From CAMAUF01 sp046152925 (lineage in GTDB: Bacteria > Chloroflexota > Dehalococcoidia > Tepidiformales > Tepidiformaceae), in contig JBJXFX010000059.1 in the NCBI GenBank assembly GCA_046152925.1, forward strand, positions 1-45,461: a DNA stretch of 45,461 nt, in the 5' to 3' direction. Numbering within the stretch: position 1 is the first letter of the stretch; each line of letters begins with the position of its first letter. Below, piece by piece: positions 16,650 through 25,516 of the stretch. The notes under the pieces are model-generated. The model saw only the letters and a program-made list of their open reading frames with translations, was not told where the DNA came from and searched no databases. A program made the position numbers and the translations under genes.

Positions 16650-17450
16650 ATGTTGCTCGAAGGCAAGGTTGCGGTAGTGACGGGTGGGGCCGAGGGCGTC
16701 GGCCGCGGGATCGCGATTGGCATGGCGGAGGAGGGCGCCAACGTCGTCACCCTCGACATTGACGGGTTCAACAACGCCGAGACGGCCCGCCGCATCCAGG
16801 CGCTCGGCCGCAAGGCGCTCGCGCTGGACTGCGATATCTCGGACAAGCACCAGGTGCGCCGTGCGATGGCCGAGGCGCTAAACGCGTTCGGCCGCTTCGA
16901 CGTGCTCGTCAACAATGCCGCGATCTATGGCGACACGCGTCTCACGGTCGGTTCGTACGAGTCGCAGTCGGAGCTTTACGAGCGGTGCCTCGATGTCTGC
17001 ACGCTCGGCGGGTACTACTGCGCGCTAGCGGCGGTCCCGGCGATGGCGGCCGTGGGCGGGGGGAACATCCTCAACGTCATCACGGAGCACATCAAAGAGG
17101 GGCACATGTACACGGGCTCGCCCGCGACCGGCTACGACTCGGCGAAGTGGGCGCAATGGCGGCAGACCGAGTCGTGGGCGGTGGAGCTGAAGCCGTTGGG
17201 GATCCGGGTGAACGCCCTCTGCCACGGCGCGACGGACTCGCCGATGCTCCGCAAGTACGCGCGCATCGACCCGGAGAAGGTGATGATGCCGGAAGACGTC
17301 GCCGTGGCGGCGCTGAACGTCATCCGTCAGGGGCCGGAGGGGCCGACGGGCCAGGCGTGGGTCTTTGGCTACAGTGGCTCGGGGCGCGCCGTGGGCCGCG
17401 CCGAGGCGGAGGCGATCCTGCATCGGACCGCCGGCGAGCGAGTGCCCTGA
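16650..17450 (+). CDS. Short-chain dehydrogenase/reductase with atypical active site
   Basis: 266 residues, Rossmann NAD(P) fold: TGGAEGVGRGIA (cofactor loop), LDID (acidic end of beta 2, favouring NAD), NNAA and the catalytic YDSAK. The canonical Ser before the Tyr is not seen where INxSS normally stands; the segment reads LNVITEH, so a Thr or a Ser nearer the Tyr would have to take its place. It is divergent from the P450 operon and probably oxidises the alcohol made there; this is inference. Confidence 0.88.
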   Translation: MLLEGKVAVVTGGAEGVGRGIAIGMAEEGANVVTLDIDGFNNAETARRIQALGRKALALDCDISDKHQVRRAMAEALNAFGRFDVLVNNAAIYGDTRLTVGSYESQSELYERCLDVCTLGGYYCALAAVPAMAAVGGGNILNVITEHIKEGHMYTGSPATGYDSAKWAQWRQTESWAVELKPLGIRVNALCHGATDSPMLRKYARIDPEKVMMPEDVAVAALNVIRQGPEGPTGQAWVFGYSGSGRAVGRAEAEAILHRTAGERVP

Positions 17451-17574
17451 GCTCCGCGAAGCTTCGAAGCCCACACCACCCTGAGTGCACGTTGAGCCGA
17501 CGGCTCAATGACGGTGAAGCTATTTGCTGCACGCCTGCCACGGGGTGGGCGAGACCCGGATCCGGAGGCTCTAC

Positions 17575-18594
17575 GTGCATGCCGATCATCTGCAGCCGGA
17601 GCCGGATCCGATGTGGGAGGCAGTTCTCCCAGCCTTCGGACTCGGCCGGCTCGTTGGCAGGCCACGTCCGGTAACTGGCGGTTGGGTGAACCGGGTGTGG
17701 TGCGTGGAGGCCACGAATGGCCTCTTCGCGGTTAAGGAGATGGCGGACTCCCACAAGGCGGACTGGACGGTCCAGTTCCAGCAGGCCCTCAGACTAGAAT
17801 TGACGGCCTGGGACTCCGGGATGGTCCCGATGGCGGAGCCGGTTCGAACTGTCACTGGCGATGCGATTGTGGATCTTCCCGGCTCACAGAGTGGGCCGCG
17901 GCTGCACCGCTGCCATCGCTGGGTCACGGGGGAACCATGCCTTGAGGTCCAGCTCGGCCTTGATGATGCGCGCTCCGTTGGGAGGTCGGTCGCCGCTGTC
18001 CTGAACCTTCGGCTTGGGGCCGGCTCCAGTCTCGAGGCCTTCCAGTCGCCGGGGCTGGATTCGTTTGAGGCGACGCTCGACGAAGCCATCGGGGTTGGCA
18101 AGGCGTGGGCCCGGTCGCTGGAGGGCCTTACGCCTGGGGTAAACGAGTTGCGCCACGAACTCGCGGCGCTGCGCGGCGCGGCCGTGCCGCTGCTCCTTTG
18201 TCATCGCGACCTCGACCCAAAGAACACCACACGGCGCCCCGACGGCGAACTGTCGATTCAGGACTGGGACTACGCCGGCCCGATGCTCCCGAGCGCCGAA
18301 CTCCTCGGCGTCGCGCTCTCGTTTGCTGGGGGACCAGAGCGTCCCGACGACGCTCTGGTTAGCGCTGTGCTCGATTCCTATCGCCGGGCGTCAGGTCATG
18401 ACCTTTCGTTCGCACACGCTGCAACGCCATTATTGAGCGAGGGCTTCAACTGGCTGATGTTCAACGTCTGGCTGGGGTTGGGGCACCGGACGCCACCGCT
18501 GCCCGGAGGCGACAGGCGGATGGCTTGGTGTCGCAGCTCGTCGAGTCCTGGCCCCGCGAGTCGGACGCTACGCGGCGATGGGCCGACCGGTTAG
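17575..18594 (+). CDS. Aminoglycoside-phosphotransferase-fold protein, probable frameshift near the C-terminus
   Basis: The GTG at 17575 is chosen because GGAGG lies exactly 6 nt upstream. The kinase-like APH fold is clear: VTGGWVNRVWCVEATNGLFAVKE (nucleotide loop and Lys), the catalytic loop CHRDLDPKN (HxDxxxxN) and QDWDYAG (metal-binding Asp). The substrate is unknown; many family members act on small molecules other than antibiotics. After LGLG near 18480 the frame becomes Ser/Arg/Pro-rich and ends at 18594. A different frame continues as helical sequence (DGLVSQLVESWPRES) with strong GC3 and stops at 18627-18629. One G missing from the run at 18480-18483 would join them. Confidence 0.75.
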   Translation: MHADHLQPEPDPMWEAVLPAFGLGRLVGRPRPVTGGWVNRVWCVEATNGLFAVKEMADSHKADWTVQFQQALRLELTAWDSGMVPMAEPVRTVTGDAIVDLPGSQSGPRLHRCHRWVTGEPCLEVQLGLDDARSVGRSVAAVLNLRLGAGSSLEAFQSPGLDSFEATLDEAIGVGKAWARSLEGLTPGVNELRHELAALRGAAVPLLLCHRDLDPKNTTRRPDGELSIQDWDYAGPMLPSAELLGVALSFAGGPERPDDALVSAVLDSYRRASGHDLSFAHAATPLLSEGFNWLMFNVWLGLGHRTPPLPGGDRRMAWCRSSSSPGPASRTLRGDGPTG

Positions 18595-18630
18595 GATCCG
18601 AAGCCCAGGCGAGTCAGCGAACCCCCTGAC

Positions 18631-18840
18631 TTAGATCGTGACCTCGACCCAGCGGCGGACCCCCTCTGGTTCGAGTTCGGCGACCGTAAGCAGATACTCG
18701 CGAATCGCATCTTGGGTGTTCTCGAGAGCATCCTCCTCGGTTTGTCCTTGCGACCAGCAGCCCGGCAGACCGGGGCACGAGACGGCGAAGCCCTCACCGG
18801 ACGGGAAAAGCTCCACCAGGTAGGTGGTCACGGCTGCCAT
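18631..18840 (-). CDS. HicB-like antitoxin-family protein, solitary
   Basis: 69 residues from the ATG at 18840; an in-frame GTG at 18852 is an alternative. It carries the HicB partial-RNase-H-like fold signature: YLVELFPSGEGFAVSCPGLPGCWSQG then TEEDALENTQDAIREYL. No HicA-type toxin gene is adjacent and no C-terminal DNA-binding domain is present, so it is a stand-alone HicB-like protein, a common class of uncertain function. It follows the hydrolase gene (stop at 18863) closely on the same strand. Confidence 0.8.
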   Translation of the reverse strand: MAAVTTYLVELFPSGEGFAVSCPGLPGCWSQGQTEEDALENTQDAIREYLLTVAELEPEGVRRWVEVTI

Positions 18841-18862
18841 CGGGTAGTTCACTCGCCGCTGG

Positions 18863-19702
18863 TCACCACAACAGCCGCGCGGGGTTCGTTTGCACCATCG
18901 TCGCGAGGTCCTCGCGCGTCATCCCCGCCTGCAACAGCATCCCCAGGCCCATCCGCAGCCCCTCCGGCGGGATCGGGTTGTTCCACTGGCCGAAGTCGGT
19001 GCTCAAGATGCAGTGCTCGACGCCCAGCGTTTCGACCGCGGCCCGCAGCGCAGCCGGCGTCGAGCTGTGGGCGCCGGGCATCATCTGAAGGACACAGTGT
19101 TCGCAAAGCGCGCCCTCGTCGGCGAGCGGCTTCACGTCGGCCATCGAGAAGCCGTACCAGGCGGCGCAGGTCGTGACGTGCGTGACGACGAAGCGCGTGA
19201 TGCCCAACGCCTTCGCTTCGGACCAGAGCGCGCGCACCTCGTCGAGCCCCACGTGGCCGGTGGCGAGCACGAGGTCGTGTTCCTTGATCAGCGCGAGCAC
19301 CTCACGCGTCGCGGCCGTGAGCTTGCCCTCCGCGTCCAGTATGCGGGAGCCGCCGTCCGCGCCCTGGTGGGCCCGGTAGGCCGCGGCGTTAAAGGTCGGC
19401 ATCCAGACGACGCGCCCGCCCATGCGAGCGGTGGCCCAGACGGCGTGCGGGTTGACGGCCCCGACTTCGTCGTCGAGCGCGACGCCGCCGACGAGCTCGA
19501 TGCCCTCGACGACCTCACGGACGACGGCGGCGACGGGCTCGGTCGGGTATTCGTGGCTCTTGAAGACGAGGCCGCGCATCCCGAGCTCTTTCGCGCGCCG
19601 GGCAATCTCAATGGGGCCGGCGCGGCGCTCCGTCCGGGGGTCGGGGCCGAAGTGGACATGGATATCGATGGCGCCGTGGATGAGGTCGGTGATGTCGCTC
19701 AC
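18863..19702 (-). CDS. Metal-dependent amidohydrolase-like TIM-barrel protein (DUF6282-like)
   Basis: 279 residues starting at GTG. Metal ligands typical of the amidohydrolase superfamily are visible: the HxH pair IDIHVHFGP (H15, H17), then KSHEYP, ATGHVG, FVVTHVTT and the terminal Asp in LSTDFGQ. The motif spacing fits the small family of predicted hydrolases with FGPDP after the HxH. The substrate is unknown. It is probably co-transcribed with the HicB-like gene downstream. Confidence 0.85.
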   Translation of the reverse strand: MSDITDLIHGAIDIHVHFGPDPRTERRAGPIEIARRAKELGMRGLVFKSHEYPTEPVAAVVREVVEGIELVGGVALDDEVGAVNPHAVWATARMGGRVVWMPTFNAAAYRAHQGADGGSRILDAEGKLTAATREVLALIKEHDLVLATGHVGLDEVRALWSEAKALGITRFVVTHVTTCAAWYGFSMADVKPLADEGALCEHCVLQMMPGAHSSTPAALRAAVETLGVEHCILSTDFGQWNNPIPPEGLRMGLGMLLQAGMTREDLATMVQTNPARLLW

Positions 19703-19756
19703 AGGGGGCTCCGGGCGAAGGTGCCGGCGGGTCTGCTACACTCAAGAGCGGAGCGC

Positions 19757-19830
19757 GCGGGCGTAGCACAATGGTAGGGCGCCTGCCTTCCAAGCAGGAT
19801 ACACGGGTTCGATTCCCGTCGCCCGCTCCA
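19757..19830 (+). tRNA. tRNA-Gly (UCC)
   Basis: Acceptor GCGGGCG/CGCCCGC, short D arm, anticodon stem CCTGC/GCAGG with loop CTTCCAA (anticodon TCC), T loop TTCGATT, discriminator T and encoded CCA. Confidence 0.95.
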
Positions 19831-19904
19831 ACCTCGCCGTTGTCCCACTCCACTTCGTCCTCGGTTAAGCTGCGCGCGAGCCCCAGCGGGCCACGGAGGA
19901 CGAG

Positions 19905-20384
19905 ATGATCCGCGGCATCCACCACATCGCAGTTAACACGCCCGACCTGGACCGGCTGGTCGACTTCTACGTGAAGGCGTTCGGCTTCGAGCCGCTCCGT
20001 CCGCAGGTCGGCCCCGGCTGGCGCGACAACGCGCTGATCGACAGCATCGTCGGCCTTCGCGGCTCGGCGGCCCGCAGCCAGATGCTGCGTGCGGGCACCT
20101 GCTACCTCGAAGTGTTCGAATACTCCGCCCCCGCCGCCCGCGAAGCCGGCGCCGCGGCCCCCAACGACCACGCCTACACCCACTTCGGCGTCGTCGTCGA
20201 CGACATCGACGCGGAATGCGAGCGGCTGGCGGCGTTGGGCATGCGCTTCACGCTCGAACGTCCGGCCGAGCTTGGGAACCTGAAGGCTGTCTATGGGTAT
20301 GACCCGGACGGCAACATCATCGAGATCTTGCAGCCTGGGCCGGGCCACGACTTCGCCATGGAGAACCTCGCCGGACCCCGGTGA
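19905..20384 (+). CDS. VOC-fold (glyoxalase/bleomycin-resistance superfamily) protein
   Basis: 159 residues with two beta-alpha-beta-beta-beta modules. The metal-ligand positions are conserved: HHIAVNTPDLDRLVDFY at the start, YLEVFEY in the first module, THFGVVVDDID opening the second and GNIIEILQP at the end, so a divalent metal site is likely. This sits with lactoylglutathione-lyase or methylmalonyl-CoA-epimerase-like proteins; the exact reaction is undetermined. GGAGG precedes the ATG. It stands alone. Confidence 0.88.
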   Translation: MIRGIHHIAVNTPDLDRLVDFYVKAFGFEPLRPQVGPGWRDNALIDSIVGLRGSAARSQMLRAGTCYLEVFEYSAPAAREAGAAAPNDHAYTHFGVVVDDIDAECERLAALGMRFTLERPAELGNLKAVYGYDPDGNIIEILQPGPGHDFAMENLAGPR

Positions 20385-20481
20385 TTCGATCTGTCCGTCT
20401 CGCCGCTGAGAAGCATCGCAGACTCGCACTGGCGCGGGTGCCGTAAACACGCTGTGAACACGGGTGCGCGATGGTGGGCAC

Positions 20482-22419
20482 ATGCGGAGCGTATTAGGAT
20501 CGACCATCCGGAGCGAGGAGCGTGCGAGTGGACCGGAGCAGGCCGGCGCATTGGTCCCGGCCTACTACTGGGCTGGCAGCGGCAGCGCCTTGGTCCATCG
20601 GCTGAAGGGGTTCGACCGCGAGGTCGACGGCGAGGCCTACCGCCGCGCCTACGACGAGGACCGGTTGCGGTGGCTGCGGGATGCCATCGGCGTCAACTTG
20701 GTCTTCCTCAGCTACAACTGGGGCCTTCCCCCGGAGGTCGAGCGGTCGGACTGGGAGGGTTTTCGCGTCGCGGCGCAACGGGCCCACGATGCCGGGATGC
20801 GGGTCGCGGCCTATGTCCAGCCCTCGAACGCCGTCGCCATTGGGTCGTACGAGTCGCGCGATTGGTATGCGGTTACCCCGAAAGGGAAGCGTATCCCTTA
20901 CTACAACGGCCGGTTCTTCACCTGCCTGAACAACCCGGCGTGGCGCGCGACGGTGTTTGAACGGGTGCGAGGGGCGCTGGCCGATGGCGCCGATGCCATC
21001 TTTCTGGACAACTGCGCGTTCGGCGGGATGCCGATCCCGCTTTCACGTGACTACACCGCCTTTGCGGGGTGTTTCTGCGGCCACTGCCATACGTCTTTCG
21101 GGGCTTGGCGGGCCGCGCGGGGCCACCCGATCGAGGGCGTGCCGCGCCTCTTTCGTCCGCAGCGGGACCCGGTGGCACGCGAGTTCGCTCACTGGCGGGC
21201 GTGGACGCTGACATCGTTCCTGCGGGAGATCAAAGCGCTGATCGATGCTGAGCGGCCGGGAGCCTGGCTGTTGACCAACACGGTCGGCGCGGTCAGCGTG
21301 AACACGTACCACATTTTCGGCGTGGACCTCCCCGAGCTCGCGCACGTGGTCGACGCGCTGTTCGTCGAGAACCTCCAATCACCGCGAGCCGAGCCCGGGC
21401 TCCTGGTACAGAACGCTGGGACGTTCAAGCTGCTGCAGAGCCTCAAGCCGGGCGCCGCGATGCTGTCCATCTCGTACGAGCGCGGGATCGGCGTTGACGG
21501 TGTGCCGCCGCGGGCGACGTTCGAGCGCACCATGGCCGAGGGATACGCAGCTGGCGGCGTCCCGGTGGTGCGGGCTGCCGAGTACATCGAAGATCGGCGA
21601 TGGACCATGCTCCAGCCGGGCCTGCACGACGACCAAGCGGCGGGAGCTCGGACGATCGTCGCGTTTGTCCGCGGGCACCCGGAGATCTTCGGTGGCACGA
21701 CGAACGCGGCTGCTGTGGCCGTCTTGGTCCCGCAGGGCCTGGCGTGGCGTGGCGACGCCTTTCCCGAGCGTGGCGCCGACTACCTTGGGGTCATCCAGGC
21801 ACTCGTGGGAGCCGCAGTGCCGTTCCGCGTGGTCACGGCGGTTGGCCAGGCCGGCGATGCGAAGGTGCTCTTGGTCCCGGAAGGAGTCCCGCTCCCGGCG
21901 TTTCGTGGGGCGGTGCTCCGCTACGCAGACCTGGGCGTGTACCGCAAGCGCCGATCGCTTTTCGACTATTTCACGGCGCCGCTTGAACCGGTGATGCGGG
22001 TCGCCGGGCCGCGCGTCGTCGATGGATACTACAGCCGCGTCCACGTGCGGCGGTTCGTTGACCGCCTCGACCTGCTCTTCCGGCTGGCGTTCCGGGACCA
22101 GTTCGAGCCCCTCGCCATGGACCGGGGCCTCGCCCGGCTGCTCCGTGGGCTTACCCCGTGCTCCGCAGAAGCCCAGACTCCGATCTACACCGATCTCTGG
22201 GAGAACGAGGCCGGACTCCACCTGCACATCGTGAACTACGGGAGCGAGCCTGCGGTGGTTCAGCTTCGCACGGCCATCGGGCCGCCGACGAGCGCGAAAT
22301 CGCCCTCCGGTCCCGTCACGATTACGGCCGGCCGGATGTGTGTCGATCGTTACGTCGTCCTGAGTTGGGACGGGTATGGGCGCAATGGGGGCGCGGACGT
22401 GGAGGCTCGATGCCGGTGA
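20482..22419 (+). CDS. Putative glycoside-hydrolase-like TIM-barrel protein
   Basis: About 645 residues (an in-frame GTG at 20464 could add six). The N-terminal ~300 residues look like a TIM-barrel glycosidase related to beta-galactosidase-like or Hypothetical glycosyl hydrolase families: NLVFLSYNWGLP, AHDAGMRVAAYVQPS, then GADAIFLDNCAFGG with a candidate acid Asp, followed by a Cys motif GCFCGHCHTSF that recurs in such families. A central region (about 380-480) resembles a trimerisation-type domain and the end is a small beta domain. There is no signal peptide. It overlaps the next gene by 10 bp and is probably involved in processing the glycans or glycolipids built by the neighbouring genes. 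Confidence 0.7.
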   Translation: MRSVLGSTIRSEERASGPEQAGALVPAYYWAGSGSALVHRLKGFDREVDGEAYRRAYDEDRLRWLRDAIGVNLVFLSYNWGLPPEVERSDWEGFRVAAQRAHDAGMRVAAYVQPSNAVAIGSYESRDWYAVTPKGKRIPYYNGRFFTCLNNPAWRATVFERVRGALADGADAIFLDNCAFGGMPIPLSRDYTAFAGCFCGHCHTSFGAWRAARGHPIEGVPRLFRPQRDPVAREFAHWRAWTLTSFLREIKALIDAERPGAWLLTNTVGAVSVNTYHIFGVDLPELAHVVDALFVENLQSPRAEPGLLVQNAGTFKLLQSLKPGAAMLSISYERGIGVDGVPPRATFERTMAEGYAAGGVPVVRAAEYIEDRRWTMLQPGLHDDQAAGARTIVAFVRGHPEIFGGTTNAAAVAVLVPQGLAWRGDAFPERGADYLGVIQALVGAAVPFRVVTAVGQAGDAKVLLVPEGVPLPAFRGAVLRYADLGVYRKRRSLFDYFTAPLEPVMRVAGPRVVDGYYSRVHVRRFVDRLDLLFRLAFRDQFEPLAMDRGLARLLRGLTPCSAEAQTPIYTDLWENEAGLHLHIVNYGSEPAVVQLRTAIGPPTSAKSPSGPVTITAGRMCVDRYVVLSWDGYGRNGGADVEARCR

Positions 22420-23366
22420 GGGCTTCGGTCCGGCGCTTTGCACCGCCGCTTGTCTATCTGGCTGCGTCGATTGCGATCGTGATCGCTGCCGGTGGCGCGA
22501 TTGCCGGCCTCACCGCAGAGCGGGGCGAGGCGGCGCTGACGCCGTTGGTGCTCGCGGGCGGCTGCCTCGCACTGCAGGTGTGCTGCCTGGCGGCGGCGTG
22601 GCGGATGATCCTCGGCCGCTCGTCTCCTGCTGTCACGCCGCGTGCCGGCGTACTCCGCGGATTCCTCCTGGGTTGGCTCTCCCGCTACCTGCCCGGGCCT
22701 CCGACGGGTCTCGCCGGTAAGTACCTGATTAGCCGCCAAGCGGGTTACGGCCGGGTCGCGATCGCGGGAGCGCTGGTCTACGAAAACGCGTTGCTCCTCG
22801 CCGCATCGGCGACGATCCCGCTGCTGACGGTCGGGTTTGTTTTCGGGCGCGGCTGGGCCGTTGTTGCGCTCGTCTGCCTGGGCTTGGGCGCTGTTGGGGC
22901 GGCCGTGGTGCTTCGCCCTGGGGCCATCCGCCGTGTGGCCGGCCGCCGGCTTACCCGAGGGGCGGACCTGCAACTGCTCTCTTTAGGGGCGCTGCTGGGG
23001 CCAGGGTCGCTGATGATCGTGGCCGCGGGTTTGGCGGGCCTGTGCTTCCACATCGTGGTCGTGGCATTGACGGACTTGCCGGCGGAGACCGTCGGCCGAT
23101 CGCTCTTCGTGTTTTCGGCGGCTGCGCTTGCGGGCTTCGTGACGCCGTTTGTGCCTTCAGGAGCAGGTGTCCGCGAAGCGATCATCGTGACATTGATGGC
23201 GCCGCTGGTTGGGCATTCGGACGCGTTATCGGTCGCGGTTGTCGCCCGTGCGATCTCGGTGCTGCTCGACCTCGGGATTGCGGCCGCCGTGGCCGGTTAC
23301 TTCGCCTGGGACTGGCTTCAGCGCCTCGGGGAAGGGGCGCAGAACCCCTCGAAGTACCGGGCATAA
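22410..23366 (+). CDS. LPG-synthase/AglD-type integral membrane protein (UPF0104)
   Basis: 318 residues from the ATG at 22410, GGAGG 4 nt upstream and inside the end of the previous gene. There are eight or so hydrophobic segments, with family marks WLSRYLPGPPTGLAGKYLI and FVTPFVPSGAGVREAIIV, the conserved PG/GxREA loops of the lysylphosphatidylglycerol-synthase membrane domain. Relatives without the aminoacyl domain are linked to glycolipid or polyprenyl-glycan handling, which fits the glycosyltransferases that converge from the right. Its last 49 bp overlap the convergent glycosyltransferase gene. Confidence 0.85.
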   Translation: MPVRASVRRFAPPLVYLAASIAIVIAAGGAIAGLTAERGEAALTPLVLAGGCLALQVCCLAAAWRMILGRSSPAVTPRAGVLRGFLLGWLSRYLPGPPTGLAGKYLISRQAGYGRVAIAGALVYENALLLAASATIPLLTVGFVFGRGWAVVALVCLGLGAVGAAVVLRPGAIRRVAGRRLTRGADLQLLSLGALLGPGSLMIVAAGLAGLCFHIVVVALTDLPAETVGRSLFVFSAAALAGFVTPFVPSGAGVREAIIVTLMAPLVGHSDALSVAVVARAISVLLDLGIAAAVAGYFAWDWLQRLGEGAQNPSKYRA

Positions 23367-24373
23367 TCTTGGGCGACGGCTGACCAGGAGCGCGCTGGCC
23401 GCGCTGCGAGCGCGGCCGGCGGATCCGCCAGCGCGAGGGTCACGGCTCGGGCCCAGGCTTGTGCGTCGCCCCAAGGGACGGTTGGGATGCCGACTTCGGC
23501 TGCCATGTCGACGAGGCCGTCGATTGCGCTCACGAGCACGGGCAACCCGGCACAGGCGGCCTCCGCCGGGGCCACGCCGTACCCTTCCGGGCTCCCCTCG
23601 ACGGCGATGTTGGGCGCGACAAACAGGTCGGCCAGCCCGTAGAGCGCGTCGACGGTCGCGTCCGAGGCGCGCCCCAGCAGGTGAATCCGGTCGTCCAACG
23701 CGGCTGCCCGGCGAAGGGCCACGAGATCCGGACCGTCGCCGGCGACGACGTAGACGACGTCAGGAGGCAGCAGTGGCAGCACTTCCGCCGCGAACCAGAG
23801 GGCGCCCTTGCGCCGCACCAGCCGGCCAACGGTGACGACTAGCTTCCCGTTGGGTGGGAGGCCGAGGCTTGCGCGGGCTGGCTGATCGCCGGCTTGGCGC
23901 TCGATGCGCCCAAATCGCCCGGTGTTCACCCCGTTGGGGATCACCTCGACCGACCGCACGCCGTGGCGGGTTGCCGCTGCGTGGGCTGTGAAGGAGCTGA
24001 CGGCGATGACCCGCGTGCCGAGGCGCTTGAGCGACCGACGGAGCGCGGTGCGGTAGCCGGGGAGGTCACGCGTGACCTCCTGCCCGTGGATGGTCACGAA
24101 CGCCGGAGCCCCCGAGAGGCGCTCGATGGCTGGCGCCAGCAGGGCCAGCAGCCCATCGCCGAGGTGGATGGCCGCGAACTGGCCGCGCTTTCCTCGCGCC
24201 GTCGCCAGCCCGCCGATGCAGAACGCTGGGAGCCAGCGCTGGCCGCGACGAAGGGCCACGAGCTGCTTGGGGCCCGGATAGGCCGAATAGAGCTGTGCGG
24301 AGAACTCCTCCATGCCGCCGAGCGCGGGTGGGTACTTGCGGGTGATGAACAGGACGGACGGGGCCGCGCTCAC
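23318..24373 (-). CDS. GT4-family glycosyltransferase
   Basis: 351 residues, GT-B fold. The N-terminal acceptor domain has KYPPALGGMEEF, and the C-terminal donor domain has GRLVRRKGA, a nucleotide-sugar site around VYVVAGDGPD and the acid-base motif EGSPEGYGVAPAEAACAGLPVLVS (ExxxxxxxEA). The GTG start overlaps the stop of the upstream glycosyltransferase as GTGA, so the two are translationally coupled. Donor and acceptor are unknown. Confidence 0.92.
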   Translation of the reverse strand: MSAAPSVLFITRKYPPALGGMEEFSAQLYSAYPGPKQLVALRRGQRWLPAFCIGGLATARGKRGQFAAIHLGDGLLALLAPAIERLSGAPAFVTIHGQEVTRDLPGYRTALRRSLKRLGTRVIAVSSFTAHAAATRHGVRSVEVIPNGVNTGRFGRIERQAGDQPARASLGLPPNGKLVVTVGRLVRRKGALWFAAEVLPLLPPDVVYVVAGDGPDLVALRRAAALDDRIHLLGRASDATVDALYGLADLFVAPNIAVEGSPEGYGVAPAEAACAGLPVLVSAIDGLVDMAAEVGIPTVPWGDAQAWARAVTLALADPPAALAARPARSWSAVAQDYARYFEGFCAPSPRR

Positions 24374-25515
24374 TTGGCCAGCCCATGCGCGGCCGCCGGG
24401 ATTGGGGGTGAGACAGTCCGGCCGTCGAGCATGGCCTCCAACCGGTCGACGAGCGCTGGCCAGGTAAACTGGGATGCGGAGGCCACGCCAGCACGCGCCA
24501 TGGACTCGCGGCGTGCCGGTGCCTCGATCAGCTCGCGGAGGGCTCCTGCGAGGGCATCGGGTTGCCGGCCGGGGACGTGGAGCCCGCTGACGCCGTGTTG
24601 GACGAATTCGGCCGGGGCGGACCCTTCGACCACGACGGGAGGGAGGCCGGACGCCATCGCTTGCAAGACGACTTGGCCGAACGTCTCGGTGTCGCTGGGA
24701 AAGGCAAAGAGGTCGCCAGACGCGTAGGCGGTGGCCAGCTCCTTGCCGCGGAGGTAGCCGGTGAATATCGACGGTACCGTGGCAAACCGCCGCTCAAGGA
24801 GGTCGCGCTGCGGTCCATCGCCGACGATCGCAAAACGCACCCCGGGGAGCTGCCGGGCTGCGGCGTAGAGGTCGAGGAGGCGCTTTTCGCGCGCCAGCCG
24901 GCCAACGAAGAGGACCAACGGCTTCGCTGGCTCACCACCCGTGAGCAAGTCCCGCATCTGCGCGTCGCATCGACCCGGGGCGAAGAGCGCGGTATCGACT
25001 CCGCGGCCCCACACCGCCAAGCGCGGGTGGCCATCAGCTGCGAGCGTCCGCCGGACGGCGTCCGTCGGGCAGAGCGTCACCGTTGCTCTGGCGGTGAGCC
25101 AGTGCAGGATGCGGGCGAATGGGCGGTTGAGCAGCCCGAGGTGGTAGTCACGCAAGTATCGCGGCATATCGGTGGTGTAGACGTGGACGAGCGGGATGCC
25201 GGGAGGGATCGACCGAGCCGTCGCGAGGCCCACTGGCCCCGTGGTGAGGATCATGCACGCATCCGGCCGGAAGGCCTCGACGACGCGGCGGGCTAACCGG
25301 AAGGGGGCGGCGATCCGGACCTCTGGGTACACCGGCAGGGGCAAGGATGGCGCCCGAATGACGGTGACCTCGCCGTGCCGGGGTGCGCCCTTGGTGGCGG
25401 TGAAGACGGCGACGCGGTGCCCCCGATCCTGCAGGCTCGCGGCGACGGTCGCTGCCGTGTCGGCGACGCCATCGACCTTCGGGAGGAAGCTATCGGACGC
25501 GATGAGGATACGCAC
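24370..25515 (-). CDS. GT4-family glycosyltransferase (mannosyltransferase/SQD2-like)
   Basis: 381 residues from the GTG at 25515, which follows the stop of the upstream dehydrogenase by 1 nt; the longer frame to 25644 overlaps that gene and lacks homology. The N-terminus RILIASDSFLPKVDGVADT is typical of GDP-mannose-dependent or sulfoquinovosyl-type GT4 enzymes. FVGRLAREKRL (phosphate loop) and SDTETFGQVVLQAMASGLPPVV (donor-site E-x7-E) complete the signature. It probably uses a lipid acceptor at the membrane, by family analogy. Confidence 0.92.
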   Translation of the reverse strand: MRILIASDSFLPKVDGVADTAATVAASLQDRGHRVAVFTATKGAPRHGEVTVIRAPSLPLPVYPEVRIAAPFRLARRVVEAFRPDACMILTTGPVGLATARSIPPGIPLVHVYTTDMPRYLRDYHLGLLNRPFARILHWLTARATVTLCPTDAVRRTLAADGHPRLAVWGRGVDTALFAPGRCDAQMRDLLTGGEPAKPLVLFVGRLAREKRLLDLYAAARQLPGVRFAIVGDGPQRDLLERRFATVPSIFTGYLRGKELATAYASGDLFAFPSDTETFGQVVLQAMASGLPPVVVEGSAPAEFVQHGVSGLHVPGRQPDALAGALRELIEAPARRESMARAGVASASQFTWPALVDRLEAMLDGRTVSPPIPAAAHGLAK

Positions 25516-25516
25516 G

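Noticed and set aside
18631..18840. HicAB toxin-antitoxin pair
   Set aside because: Only a HicB-like protein is present; no HicA-like ORF lies on either side.
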